From positions 1 to 39,847 of the forward strand of contig NZ_VSSR01000003.1 of assembly GCF_008123515.1 (NCBI RefSeq): a DNA stretch of 39,847 bases. Reading direction: 5' to 3'. Below the pieces are notes generated by a model. That model ran no database searches. It worked only from the letters and a program-made list of their open reading frames with translations, and had not been told where the DNA came from. The translations under genes and the position numbers were made by a program. Source of the stretch: Bradyrhizobium cytisi. GTDB taxonomy: Bacteria > Pseudomonadota > Alphaproteobacteria > Rhizobiales > Xanthobacteraceae. Shown piece after piece: positions 25,874 to 35,375 of this stretch; position 1 is the first letter of the stretch, and every line of letters begins with the position of its first letter.

Positions 25874-26662
25874 TCACCCGATCTCCGCCACCGCGGCAAG
25901 AATGCGCGCGATGTCTTGCGGGCGGGACAGGCGGTGATCGCCGTCCTGGATCATGGTGAGCACGACGTCGTCGGCCGGCAGGCGATGCGTCAGCGCGAAC
26001 GCGTGCTGCCACGGCACATCGGGATCCTGGGCTCCCTGCAGAATTCGGACGGGGCAGCCGAGATCGATGGCGCTGCCGAGCACGAGGTGGTTGCGCCCCT
26101 CCTCGATCAGGTTCCGCGTAATCGGATAGGGCGTGCCGTCGCCATATTCGGATGGCCGCAGCCAAAAACCCTTGGTCTCGATCTCTTTCCTCACCTCGGG
26201 CGAAAAGTTCTTCCACATCAGCTCTTCCGTGAAGTCGGGCGCCGGCGCGATCAGCACCAGGCCCGCGAGCGATGCCTGTCCCGAACGCTTCCTGATCTCG
26301 CGTGCGAGCAGCAGCGCCATCCAGCCGCCCATGGAGGAACCGATCAGGATTTGCGGACCGGTGCAGAACCGCTCGAACACCGCGACGCTGTCCTCAAGCC
26401 AGCGTCCGATGGTCCCGTCGGCGAAATCGCCGCTGGATTCGCCATGGCCGGAATAGTCGAACCGGACCGCGGCACGGCCATGCTCGCCGGCCCAGCCATC
26501 GAGCGCCACCGCCTTGCCGCCCTGCATGTCCGACTTGAAGCCGCCGAGCCAGACCAGGCCGGGCCCTTGTCCGGCGCGGCTGCGCACCGCGATCCGGCGC
26601 GCCGACGGACCCTCGCCCAATTCGACAAAGTTGAGCACGGCATCGGGAATTGCTGGGGGCAT
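25874..26662 (-). CDS. alpha/beta hydrolase
   Basis: A 262-residue hydrolase. The oxyanion region is LVWLGGFKSDMQGGKA, the motif FDYSGHGESSG follows, and the nucleophile is S110 in GSSMGG. The later aspartate is likely in GAQDPDVPW and the histidine in DGDHRLSRPQD, completing the triad. The arrangement resembles the ABHD10 / palmitoyl-thioesterase-like group. The start ATG 26662 gives the compact N-terminus; longer readings are not homologous. Divergent from infC. Substrate unknown, probably an ester or thioester. Confidence 0.85.
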   Translation of the reverse strand: MPPAIPDAVLNFVELGEGPSARRIAVRSRAGQGPGLVWLGGFKSDMQGGKAVALDGWAGEHGRAAVRFDYSGHGESSGDFADGTIGRWLEDSVAVFERFCTGPQILIGSSMGGWMALLLAREIRKRSGQASLAGLVLIAPAPDFTEELMWKNFSPEVRKEIETKGFWLRPSEYGDGTPYPITRNLIEEGRNHLVLGSAIDLGCPVRILQGAQDPDVPWQHAFALTHRLPADDVVLTMIQDGDHRLSRPQDIARILAAVAEIG

Positions 26663-26914
26663 GGAACGTTTACTCTGGCTGTGGGGTTTGAGCTGTCCGG
26701 GCGCATTTCCGCGAAGCAACCCTATATTGGTATTGACCCTTTGGGACGCTTGCGGAACGGGTGCAAGGTGTCTATGTCGAGCACCGTGCCGATGGGCGTG
26801 ACCAAAATGCCTCGCATTTGAGGGTTTTCGCTCTCCGCAGGAGCGACTTGCTTGCCGGCAAACGCATCTTCCTGCAAAATAGCCGCTTCCTTTCACAACT
26901 TTGGAGAACCACCC

Positions 26915-27454
26915 ATTCGCCGTCCCAATAGAGCCCCGGCCCCTGCCGCCAAAGACGGGCCGCGCATCAATGATGATATTCGCAATGCGCAGATCCAGCT
27001 GATCGATCAGACCGGTGACAACAAAGGCACCGTCGAGACGATGCTTGCCATCAAGTTGGCCCAGGAAGCCGGCATGGATCTGGTCGAGATCTCGCCAAAT
27101 GTCAGCCCTCCCGTCTGCAAGATCATGGACTACGGGAAGTATAAGTATTCCGCCCAGAAGAAAGCCGCCGAAGCCCGCAAGCGTCAGAAGACCGTCGAGA
27201 TCAAGGAGATCAAGCTCCGCCCGATGATCGACGATCACGACTATGACGTGAAGATGCGCGCGATGCTGCGGTTCTTCGAGGAGGGCGACAAGGTCAAGAT
27301 CACCTTGCGCTATCGCGGCCGCGAAATGGCGCACCAGGAGATCGGCACCAAGCTGCTGGACAAGATCAAGACCGACGTCGCCGAGCTCGCCAAGGTCGAG
27401 CAGGATGCCCGATTCGAGGGCCGTCAGGTCGTCATGGTCCTGGCGCCGCGCTGA
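26915..27454 (+). CDS. infC: translation initiation factor IF-3 (AUU start)
   Basis: A 179-residue IF-3: the N-domain from [20 protein letters not shown] to [20 protein letters not shown], a basic linker, and a C-domain with [19 protein letters not shown] and [12 protein letters not shown]. No ATG, GTG or TTG fits the protein's beginning. The codon before RRPNRAP is ATT at 26915, preceded by GGAGA at 26903-26907. IF-3 is known to start at AUU in many bacteria, which lets the factor reduce its own synthesis. The gene ends at a strong hairpin with T-run. Confidence 0.95.
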   Translation: MRRPNRAPAPAAKDGPRINDDIRNAQIQLIDQTGDNKGTVETMLAIKLAQEAGMDLVEISPNVSPPVCKIMDYGKYKYSAQKKAAEARKRQKTVEIKEIKLRPMIDDHDYDVKMRAMLRFFEEGDKVKITLRYRGREMAHQEIGTKLLDKIKTDVAELAKVEQDARFEGRQVVMVLAPR

Positions 27455-27481
27455 CGCCGGCTCTTCAGGACTGAAAGTTCA

Positions 27482-27519
27482 ACGGCCCGTCCGGATCTCC
27501 GGCGGGCCGTTTGTGTTTT
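27482..27519 (+). terminator. intrinsic terminator after infC
   Basis: ACGGCCCG and CGGGCCGT flank a smaller inner CCGG/CCGG hairpin, followed by TTGTGTTTT. It starts 27 bases after the infC stop and touches the end of the convergent secreted-protein gene. Confidence 0.85.
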
Positions 27520-27914
27520 CAGGTCCGCGTTGCCTGCCAGGTGCCGCTGCATTGGTCGCCAGAGATGATGCCCCTCCAGGAGCCCGCACCCGCCGCGCCG
27601 CCAAGCCGGCCACCGCCGCTGGCATGGGAGGCGCCGACCGACACCTGGACCGCGACAGCGCCGCCGCGATTGATCGTGCCGGAGACCCGGCCGCCGCCGG
27701 CGGACGACACCCGGCTGCCGGTCACGGTGAAGGGCACGCTGTAACCCGAGCTGCAATTGCCGCGGGTGGTCGCGAAGGTGACATTCCAGATCCCGTCATA
27801 ACTGACGATGCGGGCATCGGCGGCCGAGGGGACGGCGGCAGCGAGCACGGCGAATAGCGCCAGGTGGCGCGGACGGGCGAAAACCGACAAAATCGATTGG
27901 GAAAAATGGGCCAT
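27519..27914 (-). CDS. small secreted Gly/Ser-rich protein, unknown function
   Basis: A 131-residue protein. A signal peptide (HLALFAVLAAAVPSAADA) leads to a mature part that begins RIVSYDGIWNVTFATTRGNC. A Gly/Ala/Ser-rich beta segment follows, ending GDQCSGTWQATRT. Two cysteines (GNCSSGY and DQCSGTW) could form a disulfide. Start ATG 27914; an upstream extension to 28004 has no signal-like features. It lies in the opposite direction between infC and rpmI, splitting the classical infC-rpmI-rplT operon. Family not recognised. Confidence 0.65.
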   Translation of the reverse strand: MAHFSQSILSVFARPRHLALFAVLAAAVPSAADARIVSYDGIWNVTFATTRGNCSSGYSVPFTVTGSRVSSAGGGRVSGTINRGGAVAVQVSVGASHASGGGRLGGAAGAGSWRGIISGDQCSGTWQATRT

Positions 27915-28185
27915 TTTGGTCCTGCTCCGGACGGGACGACGTGAACAATGAGGTGGTAACCCCCAATAGTCGGCGGCCAGGTTCCGGCGGTTCATCGTTG
28001 CCAATTGGCCTGTCCTCTGTCATAAGGCCGACCTTCATCGCCCGGCTGATTAAGGGCTGCCGTGGCGGTGTTTCGTGCGGGTTTCGCGCTTGTTCGCAAA
28101 ACCTGAGCACAATCAACGCTCTAACGAGCATTTTGACGGCCAGCCGCCTTCGCGGGCGGAACTCTGTGGCCATTAGGAGAGCCAA

Positions 28186-28386
28186 ATGCCCAAGCTGAAG
28201 ACCAAATCGGGCGCTAAAAAGCGCTTCAAGGTGACTGCCACCGGCAAAGTGATGCACGCCCAGCGCGGCAAGCGTCACGGCATGATCAAGCGGACGAAGA
28301 AGCAGATCCGTCAGCTCCGCGGCACCCGCGTGCTGTTCAAGACCGACGGCGACAACGTCAAGAAGTACTTCTTGCCGAACGCCTGA
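28186..28386 (+). CDS. rpmI: 50S ribosomal protein L35
   Basis: Sixty-six residues, [20 protein letters not shown] onward, very basic and ending YFLPNA, the standard L35 form. An AGGAG is placed well before the ATG. L35 sits in the large subunit near L15 and L20. The gene is 80 bp before rplT and probably co-transcribed with it. Confidence 0.97.
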   Translation: MPKLKTKSGAKKRFKVTATGKVMHAQRGKRHGMIKRTKKQIRQLRGTRVLFKTDGDNVKKYFLPNA

Positions 28387-28466
28387 CCGCGTCCACGATC
28401 ATTGCCATCTCTGCCGCGCTTTAAGCGGCGATCCGAAAAACCAAGTCATCTCTGAAGGATTTTGTC

Positions 28467-28826
28467 ATGTCTCGCGTCAAACGCGGTGTGACCGCCCACG
28501 CCAAGCACAAGAAAGTCTACAAGGCCGCCAAGGGTTTCTACGGCCGCCGCAAGAACACCATCCGCGCCGCCAAGCCGGCCGTCGAGAAGGCCCAGCAGTA
28601 CGCCTTCCGTGATCGCAAGCGCAAGAAGCGCACTTTCCGCGCGCTCTGGATCCAGCGCCTCAACGCTGCCGTCCGTCCGTTCGGCCTGACCTACAGCCGA
28701 TTTATCGACGGTCTCGCCAAGTCGGGCATCACCGTGGACCGCAAGGTGCTGTCGGATCTCGCGATCCACGAGCCCGCGTCGTTCCAGGCGATCGCCGAGA
28801 AGGCCAAAGCTGCGCTCGCAGCCTGA
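28467..28826 (+). CDS. rplT: 50S ribosomal protein L20
   Basis: A 119-residue L20, [20 protein letters not shown] with the long basic N-terminal helix, then [20 protein letters not shown] and a globular C-terminus. It is needed for early 50S assembly and in several bacteria represses its own operon by binding the leader RNA; no such leader could be established here. The small secreted-protein pseudogene converges on it at 28835. Confidence 0.97.
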   Translation: MSRVKRGVTAHAKHKKVYKAAKGFYGRRKNTIRAAKPAVEKAQQYAFRDRKRKKRTFRALWIQRLNAAVRPFGLTYSRFIDGLAKSGITVDRKVLSDLAIHEPASFQAIAEKAKAALAA

Positions 28827-28834
28827 GGCTTGCG

Positions 28835-29259
28835 CTAGCGGGCGTTCCGGCCCGCGGCCTTCAGCGCGTGGTGGGAGTAACGCCGGGCCACCTCCGCCCG
28901 GCAGAATGCCGTGAACGAGAGATACATGGTGCCGGACTTGTTCCGGTACTTGCGGTCGCACACGCGCAGCTCGCGTTGGTAGGCCTGCGCCTGCGCGGCG
29001 TTGAGGCCGGACTTGAAGTCGGCCTCGCATTTCTTTTCGACGGCAGCACCGAGCCGACATCGCCGCTTGCGGTCAGTTCGCAATCCCTGAAGACCTTCAT
29101 CGCGCTTTCGCAGCTCTTCTGCGCGCTGATGGTGTCTGCGACCTCGTCCAGCGTCATGGATTTGTCCATGCAGACCATGGCGCGCGCCGGGGTGCCTGCC
29201 ACCGACAGAACGACCGCCACGACGGCAAGAAGAACAGCAAGGCAGCGTTTCGAAAGCAT
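28835..29259 (-). pseudogene. small secreted cysteine-rich protein, frameshifted
   Basis: Two frames join to one protein of about 141 residues. The first gives a signal peptide (MLSKRCLAVLLAVVAVVLSV, cleaved near ARA) and MTLDEVADTISAQKSCESAM. The second gives EKKCEADFKSGLNAAQAQAY and MYLSFTAFCRAEVARRY. The switch lies near 29040-29065 and corresponds to one missing base (or two extra). The cysteine spacing recalls small periplasmic proteins of the LprI type, but the match is too weak to name. The gene lies between rplT and pheS on the opposite strand. A sequencing error would equally explain it. Confidence 0.6.
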
Positions 29260-29410
29260 CGCAAAGGCCTCCACGTATCCCCCTTGGTGCCCGGCCCCCA
29301 TGCGAGGTTCAACCCAGCTGGTCCCACGCCCGAAATGACCGGCTTTTTGCTTGACGTTACGGCCTTCGGGCGGCGACAACCCAGCCGAATTTGGAGCTAA
29401 GGATTTGACT

Positions 29411-30493
29411 GTGTCCGACCTCGCAACGCTCGAAACCTCCATCCTCGACCAGATCGCCGCCGCCGGCGATGAAGCCGCGCTCGAAGCGGTGCGCGTCGCA
29501 GCCCTCGGCAAGAAGGGCACGATCTCGGCGCTGCTTGCCACGCTCGGCAAGATGTCGCCCGACGAACGCAAGAGCCAAGGCGCGGCGATCAACCAGGCCA
29601 AGGACAAGGTCACCGAGGCGCTTGCCGCACGGCGCGACGTGCTGAAGTCGGCGGCGCTCGATGCGCGGCTGGCATCGGAGACCGTCGACGTGACCTTGCC
29701 GCTGCGCGATGCGGCAACTGATGCCGGCCGCATCCATCCGCTGAGCCAGGTCTGGGACGAGCTGACCACGATCTTCGCCGACATGGGATTCTCGGTCGCC
29801 GAAGGTCCTGACATCGAGACCGACGACTACAATTTCACCAAGCTCAACTTCCCGGAAGGCCATCCGGCGCGCGAGATGCACGACACGTTCTTCTTCCATC
29901 CGAAGGAGGACGGCTCGCGCATGCTGTTGCGCACCCACACCTCGCCGGTGCAGGTGCGCACCATGCTCACCCAGAAGCCGCCGATCCGCGTGATCTGCCC
30001 GGGCCGCACCTACCGCATCGATTCGGACGCGACCCACACGCCGCAATTCCACCAGGTCGAAGGTCTCGTCATCGACAAGCACTCGCATCTCGGCCACCTC
30101 AAATGGATCCTGCACGAGTTCTGCAAGGCGTTCTTCGAGGTCGACCACATCAACATGCGCTTCCGGCCGTCGTTCTTCCCGTTCACCGAGCCGTCGCTGG
30201 AAGTCGACATCCAGTGCCGCCGCGACAAGGGCGAGATCCGCTTCGGCGAGGGCGAGGACTGGCTCGAGATTCTCGGCTGCGGCATGGTGCATCCGAACGT
30301 GCTGCGCGCCTGCGGCATCGATCCCGACGAGTACCAGGGCTTCGCCTGGGGCATGGGCATCGACCGCATCGCCATGCTGAAATACGGCATCGCCGATTTG
30401 CGCCAGCTGTTCGACAACGACGTCCGCTGGCTCAACCATTACGGCTTCAAGCCGCTCGAAGTGCCGACACTTGCCGGGGGGCTGAGCTCGTGA
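29411..30493 (+). CDS. pheS: phenylalanyl-tRNA synthetase alpha subunit
   Basis: A 360-residue class II synthetase subunit. A coiled-coil N-terminus (1-90) is followed by the catalytic core with [20 protein letters not shown], motif 2 around [14 protein letters not shown] and [20 protein letters not shown], and motif 3 [14 protein letters not shown]. The best start is GTG 29411, eight bases after AAGGA; a TTG two codons upstream is too close to it. It forms the alpha2-beta2 enzyme with PheT, 124 bp downstream. Confidence 0.96.
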   Translation: MSDLATLETSILDQIAAAGDEAALEAVRVAALGKKGTISALLATLGKMSPDERKSQGAAINQAKDKVTEALAARRDVLKSAALDARLASETVDVTLPLRDAATDAGRIHPLSQVWDELTTIFADMGFSVAEGPDIETDDYNFTKLNFPEGHPAREMHDTFFFHPKEDGSRMLLRTHTSPVQVRTMLTQKPPIRVICPGRTYRIDSDATHTPQFHQVEGLVIDKHSHLGHLKWILHEFCKAFFEVDHINMRFRPSFFPFTEPSLEVDIQCRRDKGEIRFGEGEDWLEILGCGMVHPNVLRACGIDPDEYQGFAWGMGIDRIAMLKYGIADLRQLFDNDVRWLNHYGFKPLEVPTLAGGLSS

Positions 30494-30562
30494 TGTTTGC
30501 GCCCAATGAAGGGCTTGCGATAGCTCCCCCCGTTCCCGTTGCAGAAACAACCCTCTCCCTGC

Positions 30563-30586
30563 CCCTCCCCCGCAAGCGGGAGAGGG
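30563..30586. repeat. GC-rich hairpin repeat, copy 2
   Basis: Identical over 24 bases to the copy at 9-32. It lies in the pheS-pheT gap, so it is transcribed in both RNAs. It may be mildly attenuating or protect the pheS message. Confidence 0.75.
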
Positions 30587-30617
30587 GGCAGACCGCCTCC
30601 GTGGAGAAAAAGCAGCC

Positions 30618-33026
30618 ATGAAATTCACCCTCTCCTGGCTGAAGGATCATCTCGACACCGACGAGCCGCTGGAAAAGCTTGCCGACAAGCTCACCATGAT
30701 CGGGCTCGAGGTCGAGAACATCGAGGACAAGGCGAAGGCGCTGCAGCCTTTCACCATTGCGAAGGTGATTTCGGCCGAGCAGCATCCCAATGCTGATCGG
30801 CTGCGCGTCTGCATGGTCGACACCGGTGACGGTGGCGCGCCGGTGCAGGTCGTGTGCGGGGCGCCGAATGCGCGCGCCGGGCTCGTCAGCGTGTTCTCTC
30901 CGCCCGGCACCTACATTCCCGGCAAGGACATCACGCTCGGTGTCGGCACTATTCGCGGCGTCGAGAGCCGCGGCATGCTGTGCTCGGCGGCCGAGCTGCA
31001 GATCTCCAACGACCATGACGGCATCATGGAATTGCCGGCCGATGCGCCGATCGGCGCCGGCTATGCCGAATGGGCCGCGCTCGGCGATCCCGTGATCGAG
31101 ATCAATCTGACGCCGAACCGTCAGGACTGCACCGGCGTGCACGGCATCGCGCGCGACCTTGCCGCCGCCGACATGGGCAAGTTCAAGGACGCCTCGATCA
31201 AGCCGATCAAGGGCGAGTTCCCGTGTCCGGTGAAGGTCACGGTCGAGGACGCTGCGCTGTGCCCGGGTTTTGCGTTGCGCCTTGTGCGCGGCGTCAAGAA
31301 CGGCCCGTCGCCGGAATGGCTGCAGAAGCGGCTGACCGCGATCGGGCTGCGCCCGATCAACGCGCTGGTCGACATCACCAACTTCATGACCTACGACCGC
31401 GCGCGTCCGCTGCACGTGTTCGACGCCAAGAAGGTGGTGGGCAATCTCGTGGTGCGCCGTGCCCGCGACGGCGAGGCGCTGCTCGCGCTCGACGGCCGCG
31501 CCTACAATCTCGATCCCTCGATCTGCGTGATCGCGGACCAGCACGGCGTCGAATCGCTCGCCGGCATCATGGGCGGCGAAGCCTCGGGCTGCGATGAGAA
31601 CACCACCGACGTGCTGATCGAATCGGCACTGTGGAACGAGATCAATGTCGCCCAGACCGGCCGCAAGCTCGGCATCAACTCGGATGCGCGCTACCGCTTC
31701 GAGCGCGGCGTCGACCCGGCCTTCATGGTGCCCGGGCTGGAGCTCGCCACCAAGCTGGTGATGGAGCTGTGCGGCGGCACTCCGTCAGAGAACGTCGTGG
31801 TGGGCAAAACCTTCGGCGACGATCGCGTGATCGATTTCCCGCTCACCGAGGTCAAGCGTCTCTCCGGCATCGAGGTGCCGCAGGTCGAGATGAAGCTCAT
31901 CCTGACCCGTCTCGGCTTCATGATGGCCGGGCCCGGCCCTGTGGTGAAGGTCGCGGTGCCCTCCTGGCGCTCCGACGTGCACGGGAAGGCCGACATCGTC
32001 GAGGAGGTCATCCGTATCTACGGCGTCGACAAGGTGCCGATGACGCCGTTCGAGCGTGGCGAGGACGCCCGCAAATCCGTGCTGACGCCACTGCAGCTTC
32101 GCACCCGCCGCGCGCGGCGCGCACTCGCGAGCCGCGGCATGACCGAAGCCGTGACGTGGTCGTTCATCACCAAGCCCGCGGCACAATTGTTCGGCGGCGG
32201 CCAGCGCGAGCTCGAAGTCGCCAACCCGATCGCCGCTGATCTATCGGACATGCGGCCGAGCCTGCTGCCGGGCCTGGTCGCAGCCGCACAGGCCAATGCC
32301 GATCGCGGTTTTGGCGACGTCGTGCTGTTCGAGGTCGGTCAGGTGTTCAGGGGCGATCGCCCGCAGGATCAGTTCATGGCCGCAAGCGGCGTACGCCGCG
32401 GCCTTGCGTCGTCGGACGGATTGGGACGGCACTGGTCGGGCTCGGCGCAGGCCGATATCTTCGACGCCAAGGCCGACGCGCTCGCGGTGCTGGCTGCGGC
32501 CGGTGCTCCGATGCAGGCGCTCCAGATCGTTGCCGGCGGCCCCGCCTGGCTGCATCCGGGCCGCTCCGGCACGATCCAGATCGGCCCGCAGAACGTGCTC
32601 GGCACTTTCGGCGAGATGCATCCGCGCGCGCTGGAGGCGCTCGGCGCCGACGGCCCGCTGATGGTGTTCGAGGTGATCCTCGACCGCATCCCCGAGACCA
32701 AGAAGAAGCCGACCCGCGCCAAGCCGCTGATCGAGCTGTCGGCGTTCCAGCCGGTGTCGCGCGACTTCGCCTTCATCGTCGACCGCGCCGTGAAGGCGGG
32801 CGATATCGTGCGCGCCGCGCAAGGCGCCGACAAGAAGCTGATCACCGGTGTCAACGTGTTCGACCTCTATGAGGGCAAGGGCATCGACGACGGCAAGAAG
32901 TCGATCGCCATCGCGGTGACGATCCAGCCGCGCGAGAAGACGCTGACCGATCAGGAGATCGAGGCCGTCGCGGCGAAGATCGTGGCGGAGGTCACGAAGA
33001 AGACCGCCGGCACTCTTCGCGGATGA
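30618..33026 (+). CDS. pheT: phenylalanyl-tRNA synthetase beta subunit
   Basis: An 802-residue subunit of usual length. Domains in order: a tRNA-binding OB fold from about residue 40 ([20 protein letters not shown]), the B3/B4 editing region ([20 protein letters not shown]), B5, the inactive catalytic-like core, and the C-terminal anticodon-binding FDX-ACB domain ([19 protein letters not shown]). It removes misattached tyrosine and binds tRNA-Phe. Its stop overlaps the start of the TSUP gene (ATGA). Confidence 0.97.
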   Translation: MKFTLSWLKDHLDTDEPLEKLADKLTMIGLEVENIEDKAKALQPFTIAKVISAEQHPNADRLRVCMVDTGDGGAPVQVVCGAPNARAGLVSVFSPPGTYIPGKDITLGVGTIRGVESRGMLCSAAELQISNDHDGIMELPADAPIGAGYAEWAALGDPVIEINLTPNRQDCTGVHGIARDLAAADMGKFKDASIKPIKGEFPCPVKVTVEDAALCPGFALRLVRGVKNGPSPEWLQKRLTAIGLRPINALVDITNFMTYDRARPLHVFDAKKVVGNLVVRRARDGEALLALDGRAYNLDPSICVIADQHGVESLAGIMGGEASGCDENTTDVLIESALWNEINVAQTGRKLGINSDARYRFERGVDPAFMVPGLELATKLVMELCGGTPSENVVVGKTFGDDRVIDFPLTEVKRLSGIEVPQVEMKLILTRLGFMMAGPGPVVKVAVPSWRSDVHGKADIVEEVIRIYGVDKVPMTPFERGEDARKSVLTPLQLRTRRARRALASRGMTEAVTWSFITKPAAQLFGGGQRELEVANPIAADLSDMRPSLLPGLVAAAQANADRGFGDVVLFEVGQVFRGDRPQDQFMAASGVRRGLASSDGLGRHWSGSAQADIFDAKADALAVLAAAGAPMQALQIVAGGPAWLHPGRSGTIQIGPQNVLGTFGEMHPRALEALGADGPLMVFEVILDRIPETKKKPTRAKPLIELSAFQPVSRDFAFIVDRAVKAGDIVRAAQGADKKLITGVNVFDLYEGKGIDDGKKSIAIAVTIQPREKTLTDQEIEAVAAKIVAEVTKKTAGTLRG

Positions 33027-33793
33027 CCCTCGCGGATTTTCTCCCGAAGGACGTCAGTCTCACCATCGCGACGGCGCTCTGCGCCATCGCTTTCGTTTCG
33101 GGCACCGCGCGCGGCTTCTCCGGCTTCGGCTCGGCGCTGATCTTCATGCCGCTGGCGAGCAGTGTCGCAGCACCGCGGCTGGTCGCGGCACTGCTCCTCG
33201 TCATCGATTTTGTTGCTGCCGCACCGCTCTTGCCCGACGCGTGGCGAAAGGCCGACCGCAAGGCGACCGCAGTGATCGTGCTGGGCGCACTGGTCGGCGT
33301 GCCCGTCGGCACCTACTTCCTCAGCGTGCTCGAGCCCGTCACCACGCGCTGGATCATCTCCTGCTTCGTGGCCGCGCTGCTGCTGCTACTGCTGTCGGGC
33401 TGGCGCTACCGCGGCAAGGACCACGCCTGGCTGTCAGTCGGTATCGGCGGCCTCTCCGGCTTCTGCAGCGGACTGGCGCAGACCGGCGGGCCACCGATCG
33501 TCGGCTATTGGCTCGGCCGCCCCATTGCTCCCATCGTCGCGCGCGCCAATATCGTGCTGTTCTTCGGCGCGTCGGATTTCTTCTCGATGGTCAGCTATGC
33601 CACGACCGGTCTGATCTCCCGCGAGTCACTCGTGCTGTCGCTGATTGTCGGCCCGGTCTACGCGATCGGCGTCGCCTCCGGCACATCGCTGTTCGGCCGC
33701 GCCAGCGAAACGATATTCCGCGGCATCTGCTACGCGCTGATTGCGATGGCGGTGATCACCGGGCTGCCCGCGCTGGACCGGGTGTTGCGGTAG
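33023..33793 (+). CDS. TSUP family permease (TauE/SafE-like)
   Basis: A 256-residue membrane protein with about eight helices in two related halves. The first half has the conserved [20 protein letters not shown], and the second [20 protein letters not shown]. Such proteins export sulfite, sulfonates or other organic anions. The ATG overlaps the pheT stop by four bases, so it is translated from the pheST message; the reason for this link is not evident. It converges on the amine oxidase with five bases between. Confidence 0.85.
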   Translation: MTLADFLPKDVSLTIATALCAIAFVSGTARGFSGFGSALIFMPLASSVAAPRLVAALLLVIDFVAAAPLLPDAWRKADRKATAVIVLGALVGVPVGTYFLSVLEPVTTRWIISCFVAALLLLLLSGWRYRGKDHAWLSVGIGGLSGFCSGLAQTGGPPIVGYWLGRPIAPIVARANIVLFFGASDFFSMVSYATTGLISRESLVLSLIVGPVYAIGVASGTSLFGRASETIFRGICYALIAMAVITGLPALDRVLR

Positions 33794-33798
33794 TTCGC

Positions 33799-35187
33799 CT
33801 ACTGCCGCGGCGCCCGCCGCCGCTTGGTCGACTGCGTCGGCACTTCGGCCGGCTCATCCTTCAGCGCACCGATCTTGCGGAGCGCGGCGTCCGCGGCGCG
33901 CTCGCCGCTTTCCCAGGCGCCGTCGACCGTGCCCCACAGCGTTTCATGCGTGGCTTCACCGGCGAGGAACATGTTACCGATCGGCTCGGTCAAGACTTTT
34001 CGCGACAGCTGGCCGCCGGGCGAGGCCGCCGACATCGCGCCCATCACATAGGGCGAGGCGTTCCAGCGCGTCACAGCGGTCTTCTTCACATTGGCCACCG
34101 CCTCGCTGCCGAACAGCTTCGTGATCCACTCCTTTGCGAAGGCCGCCATCGCCTTCTCGCCCTGCTCCGAGAGATCGCGGCCGAACGACCCGCCGACGTC
34201 GATCGAGCACAGCGAGGAGCCGCCGATATTGGCGAACATCAGCGCGGTGCGCATCGAGTTGCTCTGCTCGATCAGGATGTCGTCGCGCGAGAGCCCGAGC
34301 GGATTTCCCGGCAGTTGCAGCACGATGTGATCGTAACTGCCGAGCGTAAGCTTGGACGCCGCATCGAGCGTGCGCTTGGGGATGTCAGGCGCGAACTTGA
34401 TCGCGCCGCCGGCGAGCACATTGGTCGAGACCGTGATGATGGCGGCGCGCGCGGCGATCTTCCCTCCTTGCGTCTCCACGCTGACGTCGCGATTGCTCCA
34501 GACAATCCGGCTTGCCGGTGTCGCAAGCGCAACCGGCGCCTGCTCGCCGAGCCTGGCGATCAGGGTACCCAGACCCTGGCGGCAGGCGATCGGGGCATTG
34601 CGGTCCTGCGCACGCGCCTTGTCGATCGCCGACAGCTCCTTCAGGTCCTTGCCGGCAAAACTCGCACCAAGCACGAACTCGGTGGCGCCTGCCCAATCGC
34701 CGAGATCTTTTGGCTGGACCGACGCGCAGGACGTATCCAACTTGCCGCGCGCCGCCTCGTCGATGGCACGATTGGCACGCACCAGCGCCGCCAGGAACTC
34801 CTCGGTCTCGCCCGCGCGCGCGTTGCGGCGGCCGATGCGCATCTTCTGGCCCGACGGTGCGGGGGAGACATCGAGCCCGGCACTGCGCGCCAGCCGGATC
34901 ATCGGGTTGGTGTCGGGATTGTGCATCCAGCGCGCGCCGCGATCGAACGGCACGTCGAATGTGGTGCTGTCAGTGATACAGCGCCCGCCGATTTGCGAGG
35001 CCGCCTCCACCACGATCACCTTGCGATTGGCGGCCTTGACGCGCCGCGCTGCAGCGATTCCGGCCGCACCCGCACCGATCACGACAATGTCAGCCTCGCG
35101 CGGCAGCGGCGCGGCCGTTGCGCCCAGGACCGGCATCGCGGCAAAGGCCGCCGAAGCCGATAGGAAGCCGCGGCGCGTGATTGTCAT
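33799..35187 (-). CDS. Tat-exported flavin monoamine oxidase
   Basis: A 462-residue flavoprotein. A twin-arginine signal (TRRGFLSASAAF with AAMPVLGATAAP) opens the protein. The FAD Rossmann loop ADIVVIGAGAAGIAAARRVK lies near residues 33-52, followed by EAASQIGGRC, the family's second fingerprint. Near the C-terminus GNMFLAGEATHETLWGTVDG plus AWESG closes the flavin site. The folded holoenzyme would be moved to the periplasm to oxidise an amine or amino acid. The Tat signal supports start ATG 35187. Substrate unknown. Confidence 0.88.
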   Translation of the reverse strand: MTITRRGFLSASAAFAAMPVLGATAAPLPREADIVVIGAGAAGIAAARRVKAANRKVIVVEAASQIGGRCITDSTTFDVPFDRGARWMHNPDTNPMIRLARSAGLDVSPAPSGQKMRIGRRNARAGETEEFLAALVRANRAIDEAARGKLDTSCASVQPKDLGDWAGATEFVLGASFAGKDLKELSAIDKARAQDRNAPIACRQGLGTLIARLGEQAPVALATPASRIVWSNRDVSVETQGGKIAARAAIITVSTNVLAGGAIKFAPDIPKRTLDAASKLTLGSYDHIVLQLPGNPLGLSRDDILIEQSNSMRTALMFANIGGSSLCSIDVGGSFGRDLSEQGEKAMAAFAKEWITKLFGSEAVANVKKTAVTRWNASPYVMGAMSAASPGGQLSRKVLTEPIGNMFLAGEATHETLWGTVDGAWESGERAADAALRKIGALKDEPAEVPTQSTKRRRAPRQ

Positions 35188-35375
35188 GTCATGGTTTCCG
35201 GGGACTTGCAGCGAACGGGAACAGCAAGCGAACCTTGCCGCATCTGATGTTGCGCAGCAACTATCATGGTGAATCAATCGTGCTTGATCTCACAGACTGA
35301 TGAACCGAATGGCAACACGTTTCGACCATGATAGAGAAGGAAAAAAGCGGCCGGAAAGGCCTGGGGGAGTTCGAT

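Noticed and set aside
26852..26914. ATG 26852 as the start of IF-3
   Set aside because: The 21 added residues do not resemble IF-3, there is no ribosome-binding site, and the AUU with GGAGA fits the family start.
33241..35163. A 640-codon open frame on the + strand
   Set aside because: It is the antisense and off-frame shadow of the TSUP and amine oxidase genes in GC-rich DNA; the composition is Arg/His/Ala-rich with no domain.
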